A stretch of DNA of 64,000 bases from Lysobacterales bacterium 63-13 (GCA_001899855.1 MKWR01000015.1:1-64000), one strand, 5' to 3'; shown: positions 35,298 through 47,200, counted from the first letter of the stretch. The notes: a model not told the origin generated them from the sequence alone. A program made the numbers and translations.

Positions 35298-36041
35298 TCA
35301 GAGGCGCCCGCAATGCAGGTGGAAATCCCAGGACACCGTGCGCGCCTGGAGCGGATCACCCCAGGCCGTGCGCAGGTCGCTTTCGACCAGGCTGACCGGA
35401 TCGTGCTCGCGGGCGCGGATGTAGCGCTGGGTCGCCGACCACGAGCGCAGGTAGGCGAGGAATTGCTCGAGCGTCCAGTCCATGCGCAGGGCAATCGCCG
35501 GTGCCTTGATGCGCTCGAACGGGAACGGCAGGCTCGCATAGCCACTTTCGACGAGGGCGCGCTCGGCGGGCCAGTACGCGCCGAGCAGGTCGCGGTAGAG
35601 GCGGTTCTTCTGCACATCGACGCGCGCATCGACACGACAATCGGCATAGCTCCAGAACGCGACCACGCCCCGGGGTTTCAGCACGCGGCGCACTTCGGCG
35701 TGGAAGCGGGCAAGGTCGAACCAGTGCAAGGCCTGGGCGACACACACCAGGTCGACACTGGCCGTCGCCAGCGAGGACTGCTCGGCCGCCTCGACGCGAT
35801 AGCTGATGTTCGGCCGCGGCGCGGCGTTGGCGATCTGCTCGGCGCTGGGGTCGGTGGCAACGACTTCGCAGAAGCGCGTGGCGAGGTCGGTGCTGGCCTG
35901 GCCATTGCCGCATCCGGCATCCCAGGCGCGTTCGTTCGCAGGGGCCACCTCGACCAGGAAATCGTAAAGCGCCGCCGGATAGTCTGGCCGTGCCTCGCGG
36001 TAGATCGCCGCATGCGCGGAAAAATGATCCTTGAAGGTCAT
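35298..36041 (-). CDS. Class I SAM-dependent methyltransferase
   Basis: This 247-residue Rossmann-fold methyltransferase has motif [18 protein letters not shown], then [25 protein letters not shown] and [12 protein letters not shown]. This is the UbiE/Tam-like methyltransferase-11/25 type, common in bacteria with small-molecule substrates that cannot be named from sequence. It overlaps the end of the rluE gene by four bases (ATGA), so translation is coupled. Confidence 0.85.
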   Translation of the reverse strand: MTFKDHFSAHAAIYREARPDYPAALYDFLVEVAPANERAWDAGCGNGQASTDLATRFCEVVATDPSAEQIANAAPRPNISYRVEAAEQSSLATASVDLVCVAQALHWFDLARFHAEVRRVLKPRGVVAFWSYADCRVDARVDVQKNRLYRDLLGAYWPAERALVESGYASLPFPFERIKAPAIALRMDWTLEQFLAYLRSWSATQRYIRAREHDPVSLVESDLRTAWGDPLQARTVSWDFHLHCGRL

Positions 36042-36583
36042 CGCGAATCCTTGATGATTCGATGTTCGCCCGGCTGCAGGCCGCCCAGCGCATGCGCGCC
36101 GACGCGCGTGCGCACGAGGCGCAAGGTGGGCAGGCCGACGGCTGCGGTCATGCGCCGGACCTGCCGGTTGCGGCCCTCGTGCAGGGTCAATTCAATCCAG
36201 CTGTCGGGCACGCTCTTGCGAAAGCGCACTGGCGGATCGCGCGACCACAACCAATGCGGGGGCCCGTCCAGCAGCGCGACCGCGGCCGGCAAGGTCGGAC
36301 CATCGTTGAGGATCACGCCCGTGCGCAAGGCCGCCAGCGCCGCCGCCGATGGCTGCCCTTCGACCTGCACCAGGTAGGTCTTCGACTGCTTGTGGCGCGG
36401 GTCGGTGATGCGGTGGGCGAGCACGCCGTCGTCGGTCAGCAGCAACAGGCCTTCGGAATCGCGATCGAGACGGCCAGCCGCATAGACGTCTTCATGGGCA
36501 ATATGATCGGCGAGCGTCGCCCGGCCCTGGCGATCGGTGAACTGGCAGAGCACGCCATACGGCTTGTTGAAGAGGATCAGCAT
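36038..36583 (-). CDS. rluE: 23S rRNA pseudouridine synthase (RluE-like)
   Basis: This 181-residue pseudouridine synthase of the RsuA family lacks an S4 domain and starts directly with [16 protein letters not shown]. The catalytic Asp is in [22 protein letters not shown] and the C-terminal [12 protein letters not shown] are typical. Size and lack of S4 fit RluE, which modifies U2457 of 23S rRNA; RsuA and RluB/F are larger. It overlaps the downstream methyltransferase by four bases. Confidence 0.9.
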   Translation of the reverse strand: MLILFNKPYGVLCQFTDRQGRATLADHIAHEDVYAAGRLDRDSEGLLLLTDDGVLAHRITDPRHKQSKTYLVQVEGQPSAAALAALRTGVILNDGPTLPAAVALLDGPPHWLWSRDPPVRFRKSVPDSWIELTLHEGRNRQVRRMTAAVGLPTLRLVRTRVGAHALGGLQPGEHRIIKDSR

Positions 36584-36631
36584 GGCAGGTGCTGCAAGCG
36601 GCCAGGCAGCGGCCGCTTGCAGCGGATTGGC

Positions 36632-37555
36632 TCATTTCTTTTCGTTTTCCTTGCCGGCGCTGTCGGTGCCCTGCTCGAAGATCCTGTCGGCCTGCGGCTT
36701 GACGAACTTCAGGGTCATGCGGTCGGATTCGCCGATCGCCTGGTACTTGGCGCGATCGGTTTCGCCGAGGGTCAGCGACGGCGGCAACGTCCACACGCCC
36801 TTTTCGTAATCCTTGGTGTCCTTCGGATTGGCGTTGATCTCGCTCTGCCCGACCAGCTCGAAACCGGCGTCCGTGGCCAGCTTGACCACCGATGCGGTGG
36901 TCAGGTAGCCGGACTTGGCGATGGCCGCCGCATCCGCGTCATCCGCCGCGCGGTGATCGACGACGCCGAGCGTGCCGCCCGGTTTCAGCACGTTGAAGAA
37001 GCCGGTGAACATGGCCGGGGCGTTGCCGCCGCCGACCCAGTTGTGCACGTTGCGGAAGGTCAGCACGACATCGGCGGAAGCATCCGCGCCGAAGCTCGGC
37101 GCCTTTGGATCGAACTCGACGACCTGGGCACCAGCAAAGACTTCGGCATGCTCGGCGAGCTTGGCGCGGAACTTCGTGTTGTTGCGGGCGTTGTATTCGG
37201 AGCTGGCGTCCGTCGGGATCGCTGCGACGTAGTGGCCATCCTTCATCAACGGTGCCAACACTTCGGTGTACCAGCCGCCACCGGGATTGATCTCGACCAC
37301 GGTCTGCTCGGGCTTGACGCCAAAGAAATCCAGCGTGGCCGCCGGATGGCGATAAGCATCGCGAGCCTTGTTTGCGTCCGAGCGCCAGCTGCCGGCGAGC
37401 ACGCTGTCGATTGGATTGATCGTGGCGGCGGGCTGCGGCGGCACGACCACGGCGGGCTGATCGGATGCAGCTTCCGGGGTTGCCGCTTTCTCGGTTGCAG
37501 CGCCGCATGCGGCCAGGGTGAGGCTGATGGCAAGCGCGAGGGAAAGCTGTTTCAT
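36632..37555 (-). CDS. Lipoprotein with a methyltransferase-like fold
   Basis: This 307-residue protein starts MKQLSLALAISLTLAACG, a lipoprotein signal with box LAAC, then a Pro/Ala-rich tether to about residue 45. The rest resembles a class I methyltransferase: motif I VVEINPGGGWYTEVLAP, then GHYVAAIPTD, VVLTFRNVHNWVGGG and VLKPGGTLGVVDHRA. SAM is not expected in the periplasm, so the domain may bind another ligand or be inactive. Similar exported proteins occur in Xanthomonadales without known function. ATG 37555 follows a GGAAAG-like site poorly; it is chosen for the signal peptide. Confidence 0.82.
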   Translation of the reverse strand: MKQLSLALAISLTLAACGAATEKAATPEAASDQPAVVVPPQPAATINPIDSVLAGSWRSDANKARDAYRHPAATLDFFGVKPEQTVVEINPGGGWYTEVLAPLMKDGHYVAAIPTDASSEYNARNNTKFRAKLAEHAEVFAGAQVVEFDPKAPSFGADASADVVLTFRNVHNWVGGGNAPAMFTGFFNVLKPGGTLGVVDHRAADDADAAAIAKSGYLTTASVVKLATDAGFELVGQSEINANPKDTKDYEKGVWTLPPSLTLGETDRAKYQAIGESDRMTLKFVKPQADRIFEQGTDSAGKENEKK

Positions 37556-37800
37556 GGTCGACTCCAGTTCGTTGCCGACAGGGCGGCAGTGGGCCGCAAA
37601 GCCTAGCATAGGGCCATGCTTGATCCTCACCGCGGCACCGCGACCGCGCGCGGAGCCTGCATGAACGCCAGCCATGCGTTCATCCGCCGGTCGGGAAATC
37701 TTCGGGCGCAATTCATCTGCCGCCGACTACCTTGGCCGGGACATCGCGGAGCGGGCCGACCCGACAGCAGCGATGGATGCCCAAAGTCAGGAGGTTTACC

Positions 37801-37962
37801 ATGTTGCATTACGCTATCGTCTTTCTTGTCATCGCCTTGATCGCTGCCGTTCTCGGCTTCGGTGGCATTGCCGGTGCATCGGCGGGGATCGCCAAGATCC
37901 TGTTCCTGGTTTTCATCGTGTTGTTTGTCGTATCGCTGATCTTCGGGCGCAAGCGCCTCTGA
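37801..37962 (+). CDS. DUF1328 small membrane protein (YtjA-like)
   Basis: This 53-residue protein consists of two membrane helices ([18 protein letters not shown] and [17 protein letters not shown]) joined by [10 protein letters not shown], the DUF1328/YtjA pattern. Function is unknown; the family is often stress-induced. ATG 37801 has the strong site AGGAGGTT about 6 bases upstream, which decides the start. A bidirectional terminator follows. Confidence 0.92.
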   Translation: MLHYAIVFLVIALIAAVLGFGGIAGASAGIAKILFLVFIVLFVVSLIFGRKRL

Positions 37963-37987
37963 TTGCCGGTTTGCCCAGTGCCTGAAG

Positions 37988-38014
37988 CAGAAAGCCCGCC
38001 TCGCGGGCTTTCTG
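37988..38014. terminator. Bidirectional terminator
   Basis: CAGAAAGCCCGC (37988-37999) pairs perfectly with GCGGGCTTTCTG (38003-38014) around CTC. The arms contain A and T runs and T-rich sequence follows. It serves the DUF1328 gene on the plus strand and aceK on the minus strand. Confidence 0.85.
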
Positions 38015-38018
38015 CCTT

Positions 38019-39746
38019 TCAGGATGCCGCGGGTCCTGGCAGCCGCGCCGAAGCGGGATACGGCGGGACATCACTGTAGTCACCGCGCGCAATGCCTTGC
38101 TGGACGCCGCGCCACCACGCCGCATCGAAGATTTCGCCATGGCTTTCGAGCAGGGCATCGCGCAGCTCGGCCGGCACGCCGAGAAAGCGCGGGAACATTT
38201 CCGGGAAGACATCGCCCTCGCGCACCGTCAGCCACTCTTCCAGCGGCCGCGTTTCATCCTCGAAGCGCGCCTGCGGGATCGTGCGGAAGCAGCAGGTGTC
38301 GAGCAGGCACAACTCGTCGTAGTCATAGAAGATCGCGCGGCCACCACGGGTGATGCCGAAATTCTTCAGCAGCAGATCACCGGGAAAGATGTTGCTGCGA
38401 GCGAGATCCTTGATCGCCTGGCCGTAGTCGCGCATGGCCCGCCGCGCCGCTTCCGGCGGCGCTTCGCGCACGAACAGGTTCATCGGTCGCAGGCGGCGCT
38501 CGACATAGCAATGGCGGACCAGCACCTCGTCACCTTCCAGGGACACCGTCTCCGCGCATTGGCTGAGCAGCTCGGCGAGCATGTCCGCGTCGAACTGGCG
38601 GCGCGGGAAACGCAGGTGGCGAAACTCCTGGGCATCGACGAGGCGGCCGATGCGATCGTAACGGAATACCAGCAGGTACTTTTCCTCGACCTGGCGGCGT
38701 GCGATGTCCTTCGGATAGGCAAACTGGTCGCGGATGACCTTGAACACCAGCGGCCAGGATTTCGGCGTGAACACGGCCATGACCATGCCGCGCTCGCCAT
38801 CGGCGCGGACGAGGCGCTCGTCGGGATGGCGGGCGAGATGGCGAAAGAGATGCCGGTAGCGTTCGGTCTTGCCCTGCTTGGCGCGTCCGAGCACGGTGAA
38901 AAGTTCCTCGATCGGCTTGTGCGGCAGCAAGGCGCGCAGGAAGACGACGACGTCGCTGACGGTCGGCAAATCGACATGGAAATAACTGCGCGTGTAGCTG
39001 AAGATCAGCGAGACCTGATCCACCTCGGTGATCAGCGCATCGGCACGCACGCCGTCGGCCGTGCTGACCAGGGCGATGACCAGCGGCAAGTCGCCTGCCG
39101 CGGTGCTGATGCGGCCGATCAGATAGGCGCGCCGCTCGCGGAAGAAGGCCGATCTGATGAGGTCGATCGAATGCACGTGCCGTACCGCGCTTTCGCGCAT
39201 GCGCGATCGCAAGGTGCTGGCGATGGCGTTCACGCAGCCGCTGATGTCGGCGTAGCCATTGGCAAACGGATAGTCGGCAAGGATGCGTTCGCAGACCACA
39301 TCGAGGTTGCCTGCCGCCGGATAGCTGTTCAGATCGGTGGCATCGCTGATGCTTGCGGTAGGCTCGGCATCAAGGGCGACAAACTCGATGTCGGCGGCAA
39401 CGCCATCGGTATGGAAGAATCGTCGCGACAGCGAATTGAAGAACGTCTTCGGAAACTCGCGATCCAGCATTGGCGCGACGAGTGTTTCCAGCTCATCGCG
39501 TATCGAGGACCAGATCGTGCGCGAGCGCAATCGTTCCTCCAGCAGCAATTCGAGCCGGCCCAGCGTCTCGCGCACGCAGACTTCGTAGAGGTCGATGCGC
39601 GCCGCCGCATCAACGCGCACGTATTTCCAGTCGCGCCGCTCGAACCGCCGCTTGGCCCGCCGCGTGATGTCGGAAAAGCGCGCGTTGTAATCAAGGAACG
39701 CATCAAGGACGAGCGCCGCTGCACGATGATGGAGGGTGGTCGTCAC
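38019..39746 (-). CDS. aceK: Isocitrate dehydrogenase kinase/phosphatase
   Basis: This 575-residue bifunctional enzyme phosphorylates and dephosphorylates isocitrate dehydrogenase to divert carbon into the glyoxylate shunt. Visible signatures include GVFTPKSWPLVFKVIRDQF-type VFTPKSWPLVFKVIRD, FAYPKDIARRQVEEKYLLVF, HCYVERRLRPMNLF, GDLLLKNFGITRGGRAIFYD and YDELCLLD. Length matches E. coli AceK (578). GTG 39746 with GGGGTG 8 bases upstream is preferred over TTG 39782. The target gene icd lies 1.2 kb upstream on the same strand. No aceA or aceB is in the window. Confidence 0.94.
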   Translation of the reverse strand: MTTTLHHRAAALVLDAFLDYNARFSDITRRAKRRFERRDWKYVRVDAAARIDLYEVCVRETLGRLELLLEERLRSRTIWSSIRDELETLVAPMLDREFPKTFFNSLSRRFFHTDGVAADIEFVALDAEPTASISDATDLNSYPAAGNLDVVCERILADYPFANGYADISGCVNAIASTLRSRMRESAVRHVHSIDLIRSAFFRERRAYLIGRISTAAGDLPLVIALVSTADGVRADALITEVDQVSLIFSYTRSYFHVDLPTVSDVVVFLRALLPHKPIEELFTVLGRAKQGKTERYRHLFRHLARHPDERLVRADGERGMVMAVFTPKSWPLVFKVIRDQFAYPKDIARRQVEEKYLLVFRYDRIGRLVDAQEFRHLRFPRRQFDADMLAELLSQCAETVSLEGDEVLVRHCYVERRLRPMNLFVREAPPEAARRAMRDYGQAIKDLARSNIFPGDLLLKNFGITRGGRAIFYDYDELCLLDTCCFRTIPQARFEDETRPLEEWLTVREGDVFPEMFPRFLGVPAELRDALLESHGEIFDAAWWRGVQQGIARGDYSDVPPYPASARLPGPAAS

Positions 39747-39883
39747 GGTTTCGTCACCCCAATCAAACTGACAACGCAGCAAGAAACGAAGAATGATTCG
39801 ATGACCAGCGAAGCCTCAAAGCTCAGGGCGAAGGTACTACCCGTCCTGGCTTGACGGAAAGTCCCTTGAGGAACCGCCTGGCC

Positions 39884-40423
39884 TCACAACCGCATACCCA
39901 ACCAGAAGACTGCCTCAGTGGAAGCGGATACAACTGGCGTGAGAATCCTGGGCCAGAATGTACCCGCCTGGACATGAGTGGCCGAATCGTCGTGGTGTTG
40001 CCGTTCCTCGGCGATGATCGCCGATATGGCTGCAACGGCAGTCGCATCATTGCCCTTGAGCGCGGCAAGCTGCTGCTCAAGGTGACGGAGTACGACGCTC
40101 TCTACGGCAACGCTAGTGGCAGCCATGGCGTTCGCGCCGAGCAGGCCGGTAATTGCTCCGAGTACGAAGCCACCTAGACCGCAAAGCCAGTAACTCCGGC
40201 ACCGCGGGCGGCCTCGGCGCAGCAACTTTGAACGAAAGACCGCCCTTTGCCGTTGCTCGTGCGATCGGAACGCAATGAGCTCGTTGACTGGACGTGGAGC
40301 CGTCAGCCTGGCCACCAGAATCTGGCCCGTGTAGATGCATACGGCACCGTGCTCACCGGCATGATTGACCTTGATGATTCGGTCTCCCAGGTCTTTGCCA
40401 TCGGCCGGCGTGATTGCTCGCAT
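39884..40423 (-). CDS. COQ7-like demethoxyubiquinone hydroxylase homolog, one iron ligand replaced
   Basis: This 179-residue protein aligns with COQ7-family di-iron hydroxylases of ubiquinone synthesis. It has DRIIKVNHAGEHGAVCIY (first ligand Glu24 with His), CRSYWLCGLGGFVLGAITGL, VVLRHLEQQLAAL and AISAIIAEERQHHDDS. In the second ligand motif, normally H-E-x-x-H, the sequence is HEQRQR, so the ligand His is Gln59 (codon CAA) while Glu56 remains. The protein may be inactive or diverged. It is 85 bases downstream of a small membrane-protein gene. ATG 40423 fits the family start. Confidence 0.8.
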   Translation of the reverse strand: MRAITPADGKDLGDRIIKVNHAGEHGAVCIYTGQILVARLTAPRPVNELIAFRSHEQRQRAVFRSKLLRRGRPRCRSYWLCGLGGFVLGAITGLLGANAMAATSVAVESVVLRHLEQQLAALKGNDATAVAAISAIIAEERQHHDDSATHVQAGTFWPRILTPVVSASTEAVFWLGMRL

Positions 40424-40508
40424 GAGGCTGGACGCGTGGCTTGTCCATACGAGAGGCTGCAGCGTCAGTGAAGGATACTTCTTGCCGGCCCGAGCGCGTC
40501 GCCGGGCA

Positions 40509-40715
40509 TCAGCCTTTTGGACCATAGAACACATTGAGGAGCACAAGCCCCAGGCCAAGCAACCAGGTGATGCCAATGTAGAGGCGGAGCTTGCCCGGCG
40601 TGAACGGCTTTCCCGTCTGACCGGAGATGATGTAGCCATCGAGAAACTCGGCGCCGCGCATGAAGATTGCCCAGATGCAGAATGCCGTCCAGAGGATGAA
40701 CAAGAGGATCAACAT
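40509..40715 (-). CDS. Small two-helix membrane protein
   Basis: This 68-residue hydrophobic protein has helices at about residues 2-20 (LILLFILWTAFCIWAIFM) and 45-64 (LYIGITWLLGLGLVLLNVFY) joined by a polar loop with TGKPFTPGK. No named family was recognised. The ATG at 40715 and codon pattern look genuine, and it precedes the COQ7-like gene on the same strand, so an association with quinone or membrane metabolism is possible but unproven. Confidence 0.6.
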   Translation of the reverse strand: MLILLFILWTAFCIWAIFMRGAEFLDGYIISGQTGKPFTPGKLRLYIGITWLLGLGLVLLNVFYGPKG

Positions 40716-40876
40716 TGCGGCTCCCGCATTTTCAGTTCCGCGGTGCCTGGCACGACGGAACGGTGGCTGACTGCAATCCGGGACGACCAGCCGTGCGGTT
40801 GTCGAAAGCCGGGATTCGGAAAGGCCGGGCGGCGGCCGGACGCCCGCCGCCTATGGTCAAGAGGCGATTGATTTGC

Positions 40877-40921
40877 GGATCAGGGATTCGCATGGCGCAT
40901 TCCTTTTCGAATCCCCGATCC
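40877..40921. repeat. Interspersed inverted repeat, copy 1
   Basis: GGATCAGGGATTCG (40877-40890) pairs with CGAATCCCCGATCC (40908-40921) with one mismatch, over a 17-base loop. A related copy lies at 44154-44239 and a half copy near 31337-31352. Copy 1 sits 10 bases beyond the icd stop and may act as its terminator. Confidence 0.65.
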
Positions 40922-40931
40922 CTGCTCTCAT

Positions 40932-42191
<1,260 letters not shown>

Positions 42192-42364
42192 GGAATTCTC
42201 CGCTTGGGGTTGTTGCGCAGAAGGGCCGCTTGCGCAGTGCAGCGGCGGGCGCAGTTCGCGCCTATTGTCGCTGGAATGGCCGATCCGTGCCAATCCTGCC
42301 TGCCCGAAACGCAGGAGGCGCGGATTTCTCCGCGCCTCCTGCCGGCATGCACGATCGCCCGCGC

Positions 42365-42850
42365 TTACTTGACCTCGAACCCCTGGCTGGCAACCGGGTT
42401 GCCGTCGATGGTCACGTCGATCTTGTACTTGCCCACTGGCCAGCCGTCCGGCTTGGCAATGTGGAAGGTGGTCACGGCACCGCCGGTCGGCGCGATCGAC
42501 TGGCTGCTCTCGTCGACCAGCTGGCCATCGCCAAAGGTCCATTTCGCCACGATCGCCGCATTGGCCGCGGCACCCTTGGTGGCGACAGCCGCGTAGATCG
42601 TGTCGTTCGGCGCAAACGTCGTCATCGGCGTGGTCACGTTCTGGTCCGCGCCAATCGCGTTGCCGAGGGTCAGGCCGGCAAAGGTGACGCTTTCCGGCGC
42701 TGGCGGCGGCGTCGGTGCGGTCTCGACCGGAGCCGGTGCGGGAGCCGGGGTGACAACCGGTGGCGGAGCTTCTTCCTTCTTGCCGCAGGCGGCCAGTGCA
42801 ACAGCCACGCCGAGGATGATGGCGGCAGGGCGGATCGAGTTGATTTTCAT
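42365..42850 (-). CDS. Predicted lipoprotein
   Basis: This 161-residue protein has a lipoprotein signal ([20 protein letters not shown], box LAAC). A Pro/Ala tether ([20 protein letters not shown]) follows, then a beta-rich domain of about 105 residues ([40 protein letters not shown]). No named family recognised; the domain looks Ig-like. It starts 19 bases after the LysM gene stop, so the two are probably one transcript and may act together in the envelope. Confidence 0.75.
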   Translation of the reverse strand: MKINSIRPAAIILGVAVALAACGKKEEAPPPVVTPAPAPAPVETAPTPPPAPESVTFAGLTLGNAIGADQNVTTPMTTFAPNDTIYAAVATKGAAANAAIVAKWTFGDGQLVDESSQSIAPTGGAVTTFHIAKPDGWPVGKYKIDVTIDGNPVASQGFEVK

Positions 42851-42869
42851 GGTGAATGGTCTCCTTGGG

Positions 42870-43181
42870 TCAGGGTTTGGCAGGAATCTTCAGGACCTGG
42901 CCGATCTTGATCAGGTCCGGATTGCTGATCTGGTCGCCGTTGGCTTCGAAAATCACGCGCCACTTGTTCGCGTTGCCATAGAACGTCTTGGCGATCTTCG
43001 ACAGCGTGTCACCCTTGGCAACCGTGTAGGTCTGCATGGTGGTATCGGCAACCATCGGCGCACTTGAGCTGACGCCACTGCTGACGTTGCTGAAATCGGG
43101 TTTTGGCGCGGCGGCCGGTGCCGTCGAGGCGCCACCACTCTTTACATTGGAAAAATCCGGCTTGCCGGGATCTTTGGGCAT
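42870..43181 (-). CDS. LysM-domain protein
   Basis: This 103-residue protein has a C-terminal LysM domain (about residues 50-101): YTVAKGDTLSKIAKTFYGNA, WRVIFEANGDQ, and LIKIGQVLKIP. The N-terminal half is Ser/Ala/Pro-rich and repeats KPDFSNV twice, with no signal peptide, as in YgaU/BON-less LysM proteins. It probably binds peptidoglycan if exported, or acts in the cytoplasm if not. A lipoprotein gene follows closely. Confidence 0.85.
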   Translation of the reverse strand: MPKDPGKPDFSNVKSGGASTAPAAAPKPDFSNVSSGVSSSAPMVADTTMQTYTVAKGDTLSKIAKTFYGNANKWRVIFEANGDQISNPDLIKIGQVLKIPAKP

Positions 43182-43306
43182 GATGCTGGTCTCCAGACGG
43201 GGGGCGATTCTCGAAAATACACCGTTGCCCCGTTAAGAAACCATTTCCGCGTGGCGCGATTGTCAACACTGGTTACGCCGTGTTCACGCCGCGGGATGCA
43301 GGCCCG

Positions 43307-44140
43307 CTACTGGCGTTGCTGGCGTGGATTGTCCGCCGTGGCCGCATCCACGTTGCTGCGCCAGGGATTGATGTCGAGGCCGCCGCGGCGGGTGTAGCGC
43401 GCATGCACGGTCAGCTGTTGCGGAGCGCAGCGCGCGAGCAGGTCGCGAAAGATGCGCTCGACGCATTGTTCGTGGAAATCATCATGATTGCGGTAGGAAA
43501 CCAGGTAGCGCAGCAGGCCGGCGCGATCGATGCGCTTGCCGTGGTAACGAATCTGCACGCTGGCCCAATCGGGCTGGCCGGTCACTGGACAATTTGACTT
43601 CAGCAGATGCGACACCAGCATCTCCGTGACTGGCTCGGCGGCGGCATCCACACGCAGGAATCCAGATTGCGGCGGACCGTACTGGTCGATGTCGATATCC
43701 AGATCGTCGATGCAATCGCCATCGAGGCGCCGGATTGGCGCGGACCGCGGCGGATCGACCGCGAGCAGGACGACTTCGATCGGCATGCCGGCGGCGGCCG
43801 ACAAGTCCGCCAGCAGCACGGCGAGCACCGCCTCGGCATCGGCAAAGCGGGTCTGGTTCAGGCTGTTGAGATAGAGCTTGAACGATTTTGATTCGATCAG
43901 GTTCGGTGAACTGGCCGGGATGCGGAATTCGCCAATCGCCACCTGCGGCTTGCCGCGCCGATCAAGCCAGGACAGCTCCCAGGCGTTCCAGATGTCGACG
44001 CCGTGAAACGGCAATGGCTCGGCAAGACCCATCGCCCCACGACCCGCGGCACGCGGAATCGGAAACAGCAGGTCGGCATCGTGGACCGCGCTGCCGGCAA
44101 CCTGCTTGCCAAGCGGCGAATCGTGGGCGGCTGGATTCAT
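43307..44140 (-). CDS. queF: NADPH-dependent 7-cyano-7-deazaguanine reductase (bimodular)
   Basis: This 277-residue enzyme reduces preQ0 to preQ1 in queuosine synthesis for tRNA. It is the long two-module QueF type. The N-terminal module has [17 protein letters not shown], the QueF helix [16 protein letters not shown], and the C-terminal module has the nucleophilic Cys in [34 protein letters not shown] and [17 protein letters not shown] 44140 fits the family. An interspersed repeat separates it from the RND pump gene. Confidence 0.95.
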   Translation of the reverse strand: MNPAAHDSPLGKQVAGSAVHDADLLFPIPRAAGRGAMGLAEPLPFHGVDIWNAWELSWLDRRGKPQVAIGEFRIPASSPNLIESKSFKLYLNSLNQTRFADAEAVLAVLLADLSAAAGMPIEVVLLAVDPPRSAPIRRLDGDCIDDLDIDIDQYGPPQSGFLRVDAAAEPVTEMLVSHLLKSNCPVTGQPDWASVQIRYHGKRIDRAGLLRYLVSYRNHDDFHEQCVERIFRDLLARCAPQQLTVHARYTRRGGLDINPWRSNVDAATADNPRQQRQ

Positions 44141-44153
44141 CGGTGGATTCTAG

Positions 44154-44239
44154 CCGGGATCGGGGATTCGGGATTTGCAGCAGCGGTCCTGGAAGTTGAA
44201 AGCTTGCCAGGCACTGCCTTTTCGAATCCCCAATCCCGG
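44154..44239. repeat. Interspersed inverted repeat, copy 2
   Basis: CCGGGATCGGGGATTCG (44154-44170) pairs with CGAATCCCCAATCCCGG (44223-44239) with one mismatch. The core GGGATTCG ... CGAATCCCC matches copy 1 at 40877-40921. It lies 4 bases from the RND permease stop and just upstream of queF. Confidence 0.65.
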
Positions 44240-44243
44240 TCTC

Positions 44244-47200
44244 TCAACCCAGCGCTTCGATGTCCTCGACTGCGTTGACCGATTCGCCAAGGTGATCCTG
44301 GGCGAGCAGCAGGTAGAACGCCGGCACCACGAACAAGGTGAACAAGGTGCCGATGGTCAGGCCGGTGGTGATGACCAGGCCCATGTTGAAGCGGCCGGCG
44401 GCACCGGCACCGGTGGCGATGACCAGCGGCAGCACGCCCAGCACCATCGCCGCGGTGGTCATCAGGATCGGGCGCAAGCGCGTTGCCGCGGCCTGCTCGA
44501 TTGCCTCGCGCTTGCTCTTGCCGGCGCGCCGCAGTTCGTTGGCGAACTCGACGATGAGGATGCCGTGCTTGGAGATCAGCCCCATCAGGGTGACCAGGCC
44601 AACCTGGGTGTAGATGTTGAGCGAGGTCGCCCAGCGCGTGGAGATCATGCCGGCACCGGTGAAGCCCGGCAGCAGGTTGATGAAGACCAGCGCGCCAAAC
44701 AGCGCCATTGGCACCGCGACCAGGATGACGATGGGATCACGCAAGCTGTTGAACTGCGCGGCGAGGGCGAGGTAGACGATGATCACGGCAAACAGCAAGG
44801 TCAGGGCGAAGCCGCCGGACTCGTTGATGTACTGGCGCGACTGCCCCGAGTAATCGATCGAGTATCCGGATGGCGCGACTTCCTCGATGGTCTTGCGGAT
44901 CAACTCGATCGCCGCGCTGGATGATTGCGCCGCACCGGAAAACGTCACCGAGTTGAGCTGCTGGAAGCGCGTCAGGGCCTGCGGCACGACCGAATCCTTG
45001 ATCGTCGCCACGGTCGATGCCGGAATGACGCCGCCGGCTGGCGTGCGGATGTAGTAGTCGAGCACCTGGTCCGCATTCAGGCGATCGGCCTGCAGTACCT
45101 GCGGGATGACCTTGTACGAACGCCCGGCAATCGAAAAATAGTTGACGTAGCCGCCGCCAAGCGCGGCTCCGAGCGCGCTGCCGACATCCTGCTGGGTCAT
45201 GCCGAGGGTGGCGACCATGTCGCGGTCGACCGCGACCGTGCTTTGCGGCTTGTCGATCTTCAGGTTGCTGTCGATGAACCAGAACTGGCCGCTCGCCTGC
45301 AGCTTGGCGAGCACGTTCTGCGAGACTTCGTAAAGGTTCTCGAATGGTTCGGTGGTGTTCATGACCACCTCGATCGGCACGCCGGAGGCACCGGGCAGGG
45401 TCGGGAACTGGAAGGCGAAGGTGTTGGTGCCGGCCATGCCGCCCCATTTCGACTGCAGCTCGATCTGGATTTCGTTGGCATTGCGGCTGCGTTCGGACCA
45501 CGGCTTGAGCTTGGCCCCGGTGAATATCGAATTCGGCCCGGAGGTGAACTGGAAGGTCTGGTCGACTTCGGGCACGGTCTTGCTGATGTCGTGCATCTGC
45601 TTGAGGTATTCGCGCACCTGCGCCGGCGAGGCATTCGGTGCCGCCGTGGCCATGCCGAGGACGATGCCCTGGTCTTCCTGCGGCGCCAGTTCCGATTGCG
45701 CGGTGATGAACAGCAGCGGCGTCAGCGCGAGCAGGATCAGGCCCATGACGACGATCACCGAATGGGTTTCCAGCGTGCTGTGCAGCTTGCGCTGGTAACC
45801 GGTGTGCAATTGGTCGAAACGACGATCAATGTATTCGACGAAGCGGTTGCTGGCGCGTCCGCTCTTCAGGAAGCGCGAGCCGAGCATGGGCGAGAGGAAC
45901 AAGGCGATGACCGCGGAAACCGTCACCGCGCCGGCCAGGGTGAAGGCGAATTCGGTGAACAAGGCACCGGTGAGGCCGCCCTGGAAGCCGATCGGCACGT
46001 ACACCGCAATGAGGACGATGGTCATGGCGATGATCGGGCCGGTCAGCTCGCGCGCGGCGACGAGGGCGGCCTGCAGCGGCGTCTTGTTGTCTTCCTTGAT
46101 GTGCCGGTCGATGTTCTCGACGACGATGATGGCGTCGTCGACGACGAGGCCGATCGCCAGCACCAGGGCGAGCAGGGTGATCAGGTTGATCGTGTAGCCG
46201 AGCACCAGCATGACGAAGAACGCGCCGATCAAGGACAGCGGCATGGCAATGACCGGGATGATCACCGCGCGGAAATTGCCCATGAACAGGAAGATCACCA
46301 GGGTGACGATGAGCAGCGCTTCGATCAGCGTCGTCACCACTTCGGCGATCGAGGTGTTGATGAAGTCGGTGGCGTCGTAGGCGATCTGCGCGGTGATGCC
46401 ACTCGGCAATTGCGCCTGGATATCCGGGAAGGCGTTGCGCACGCGCTCGGCGACATCGAGGATGTTGGCGTCGGGCGCGGTCTTGATGCCGAGGAACACC
46501 GACTGGTTGCCGTCGAACGCGACTGCCGAATCGTATTCCTCGGCACCGAGCACGACATTGGCGACGTCTTCCAGGCGCACCAGGGCGCCGTCCTTCTGCT
46601 TGACCACGAGCTGGCGGAACTCCTGCACGGTATGCAGGTCGGTCGCCGCGGTCAGGGCGACCGTGACGCTCTGGCCCTTGGTCGCGCCGACAGCGGCCAG
46701 GTAGTTGTTCGTCGACAAGGCCGTATAGACGTCCGTCGCGGTGATGCCGTGGGCGGCCAGGCGTGCCGGGTCCAGCCAGGCGCGCAGGGCGAACTGGCGA
46801 CCGCCGAGCAACTCGGCAGTCTGCACGCCGTCGACCGCGTCGAGCTTCGGCTTGACCACGCGCACCACGTAGTCGGTGATGTTGTTCGGCGCCAGCGTGT
46901 CGCTGTAGAAACCGATGTACATCGACGCCACCGATTCGCCGACCTGCACGGTGATGACCGGTTGTTGCGCCTGCGCCGGCAACTGGTTGGTGACCGCGCT
47001 GATCTGCGTCTGGATCTCGGTCAGGGCACGGTTTGCATCGTAGTTGAGCGCGAGCGTGGCGGTGATCGTGGAGACGCCAGTCAGGCTCGACGAGGACAGG
47101 TAGTCGATGCCCTGCGCCTGCGCGATGGCGGCCTCCAGCGGCTGCGTGATGAAGCCGGCCACGGTCTGCGCATCGGCACCGTAGTAGGTCGTCGTCACCG

